A DNA stretch of 6,456 nucleotides. Source: Nitrospirota bacterium (GTDB lineage: Bacteria > Nitrospirota > Nitrospiria > SBBL01 > Manganitrophaceae). Location: NCBI GenBank assembly GCA_023248505.1, contig JAHFEM010000120.1, positions 1-6,456 on the forward strand, written 5' to 3'. The position numbers were made by a program, and so were the translations under genes. The notes under the pieces were generated by a model. That model worked only from the letters and a program-made list of their open reading frames with translations. It was not told where the DNA came from and did not search any database. Each line of letters opens with the position of its first letter. Position 1 is the first letter of the stretch. This document shows, piece after piece, positions 5,876 to 6,456 of the stretch.

Positions 5876-5904
5876 TTGACAGTTGAGTAAACGTTTAGTA
5901 AATT
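5876..5904 (+). promoter_or_regulatory. Promoter of the tetR-family gene
   Basis: A perfect -35 TTGACA (5876-5881), a 17-base spacer and -10 TAAATT (5899-5904, four of six consensus bases). Initiation about seven bases later falls at or within a few bases of the ATG at 5913, so the mRNA would be essentially leaderless. This agrees with the lack of a ribosome binding site. A competing TATAAT at 5865-5870 has no good -35. Confidence 0.65.
5883..5902. promoter_or_regulatory. Putative TetR-type operator
   Basis: The core TAAACGTTTA (5888-5897) is a perfect 10-bp palindrome. The dyad continues outward with matching T-T and A positions, giving the pattern TT-n-A-n-TAAACGTTTA-n-T-n-AA. It fills the spacer between the -35 and -10 boxes of the tetR-family promoter, the classic position for autorepression. 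Binding by the adjacent regulator is inferred. Confidence 0.55.
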
Positions 5905-5912
5905 AAATCACT

Positions 5913-6456
5913 ATGACAATCAAGCCTGAAACATCCCGGTCCGGAAAAGCTGAGCGTCGGAGAAAAGAGCTTCTCCAGGTCAGTCTCCGTCTTTTCTCGG
6001 AAAATGGATATGACGCCACCAGCATTCGGGACATCACCAAAGAGGCTGGGGTGACGGAAGGTCTCCTCTACCACTACTTCGAAGGGAAGAAAGATCTTCT
6101 GAAGGCAATCGTTCGGGAATCGGTCTCCGATGGGGTGGTTTTTGAACAGTTGGATCAAATCGAATCGCTCCCCCTGGAAGCGGCGGTCTGCAGAATCGGC
6201 GCGCATCTTTTGGAGAATCTGAGAAACAAGAAAGAGATTTTCAAGTTGATGCTGGCGGAGGCGCGTCTCTTTGAGGAGGACAACGATCACTTCATCCCGA
6301 AGTTGATTTACCAGAACAACATGCTCCGGTTCGGCGCGTTTCTGAAGAAAAGAATGGAGCGCGGCGAGATCCGGGAAATGGATCCGGTCTTGCTCGCCCG
6401 CCAGTTCAGTGGATCGCTGGTGGCCTTTTTCTTGTTCCAGGAGATCTTGCTTGGGA
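5913..6456 (+). CDS. TetR/AcrR-family transcriptional regulator (3' end cut by window)
   Basis: The frame is open for 181 codons from the ATG at 5913 to the window end. The N-terminal region has the TetR DNA-binding domain: a first helix with RRKELLQVSLRLFSENGYDAT (about residues 17-36 and on), then the helix-turn-helix SIRDITKEAGVTEGLLYHYF (about 37-56) followed by KKDLL. The rest is helical, as in TetR ligand-binding domains, with no clue to the ligand. An in-frame TAA at 5904-5906 fixes the start downstream of it, and there is no Shine-Dalgarno sequence, in line with a leaderless transcript. It is divergent from the MltD-like gene, 139 bases away. TetR repressors commonly control themselves and a neighbour, often an efflux or lipid operon. 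The target here may lie beyond the window. Confidence 0.92.
   Translation, partial: MTIKPETSRSGKAERRRKELLQVSLRLFSENGYDATSIRDITKEAGVTEGLLYHYFEGKKDLLKAIVRESVSDGVVFEQLDQIESLPLEAAVCRIGAHLLENLRNKKEIFKLMLAEARLFEEDNDHFIPKLIYQNNMLRFGAFLKKRMERGEIREMDPVLLARQFSGSLVAFFLFQEILLG

Overview
The window looks like chromosomal housekeeping DNA from a moderately GC-rich, Gram-negative-type bacterium. Evidence for an outer membrane and periplasm comes from a secreted MltD-type murein hydrolase and a membrane-anchored TPR protein of the YfgM type. Protein style (NAD kinase, MltD with a LysM domain, stand-alone propeller) is reminiscent of Nitrospirota or deltaproteobacterial lineages, but this is an impression and not a database result. 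I see no phage, transposon, CRISPR or RNA gene.

Layout from left to right. At 1-56 there may be the last codons of a plus-strand gene. From 2615 down to 242 a minus-strand transcription unit runs: NAD kinase (nadK), a secreted seven-bladed Reg_prop beta-propeller whose start overlaps the nadK stop in TAATG, then an 83-residue protein of unknown function. A near-consensus promoter lies just upstream of nadK (2671-2699). Next, also on the minus strand, is a small CPBP (Abi/CAAX-type) membrane protein at 2783-3256, which keeps its His and Asn motifs but has Gly where the first Glu of EExxxR should be. The 370-base spacer 3257-3626 carries a leader hairpin and a probable promoter for the CPBP gene, plus an inverted repeat and a strong promoter for the plus-strand gene that follows. 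That gene (3627-4454) encodes a single-pass TPR protein. It converges on a minus-strand MltD-like lytic transglycosylase gene (4496-5773). The MltD gene is divergent from a TetR-family regulator (5913 to the window end), with a compact 139-base control region between them.

Functionally, nadK supplies NADP. The propeller, TPR and MltD proteins are all envelope or export-side proteins. The TetR regulator probably controls itself through a palindrome inside its own promoter and perhaps genes beyond the window. No single pathway links all these genes. The least ordinary points are the NadK-propeller coupling with a disputed propeller start, the CPBP protein lacking a catalytic-motif Glu, a 10-bp hairpin between the propeller and the small gene, and a tetR promoter that predicts a leaderless mRNA. 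I did not find convincing evidence of a new multi-gene system.
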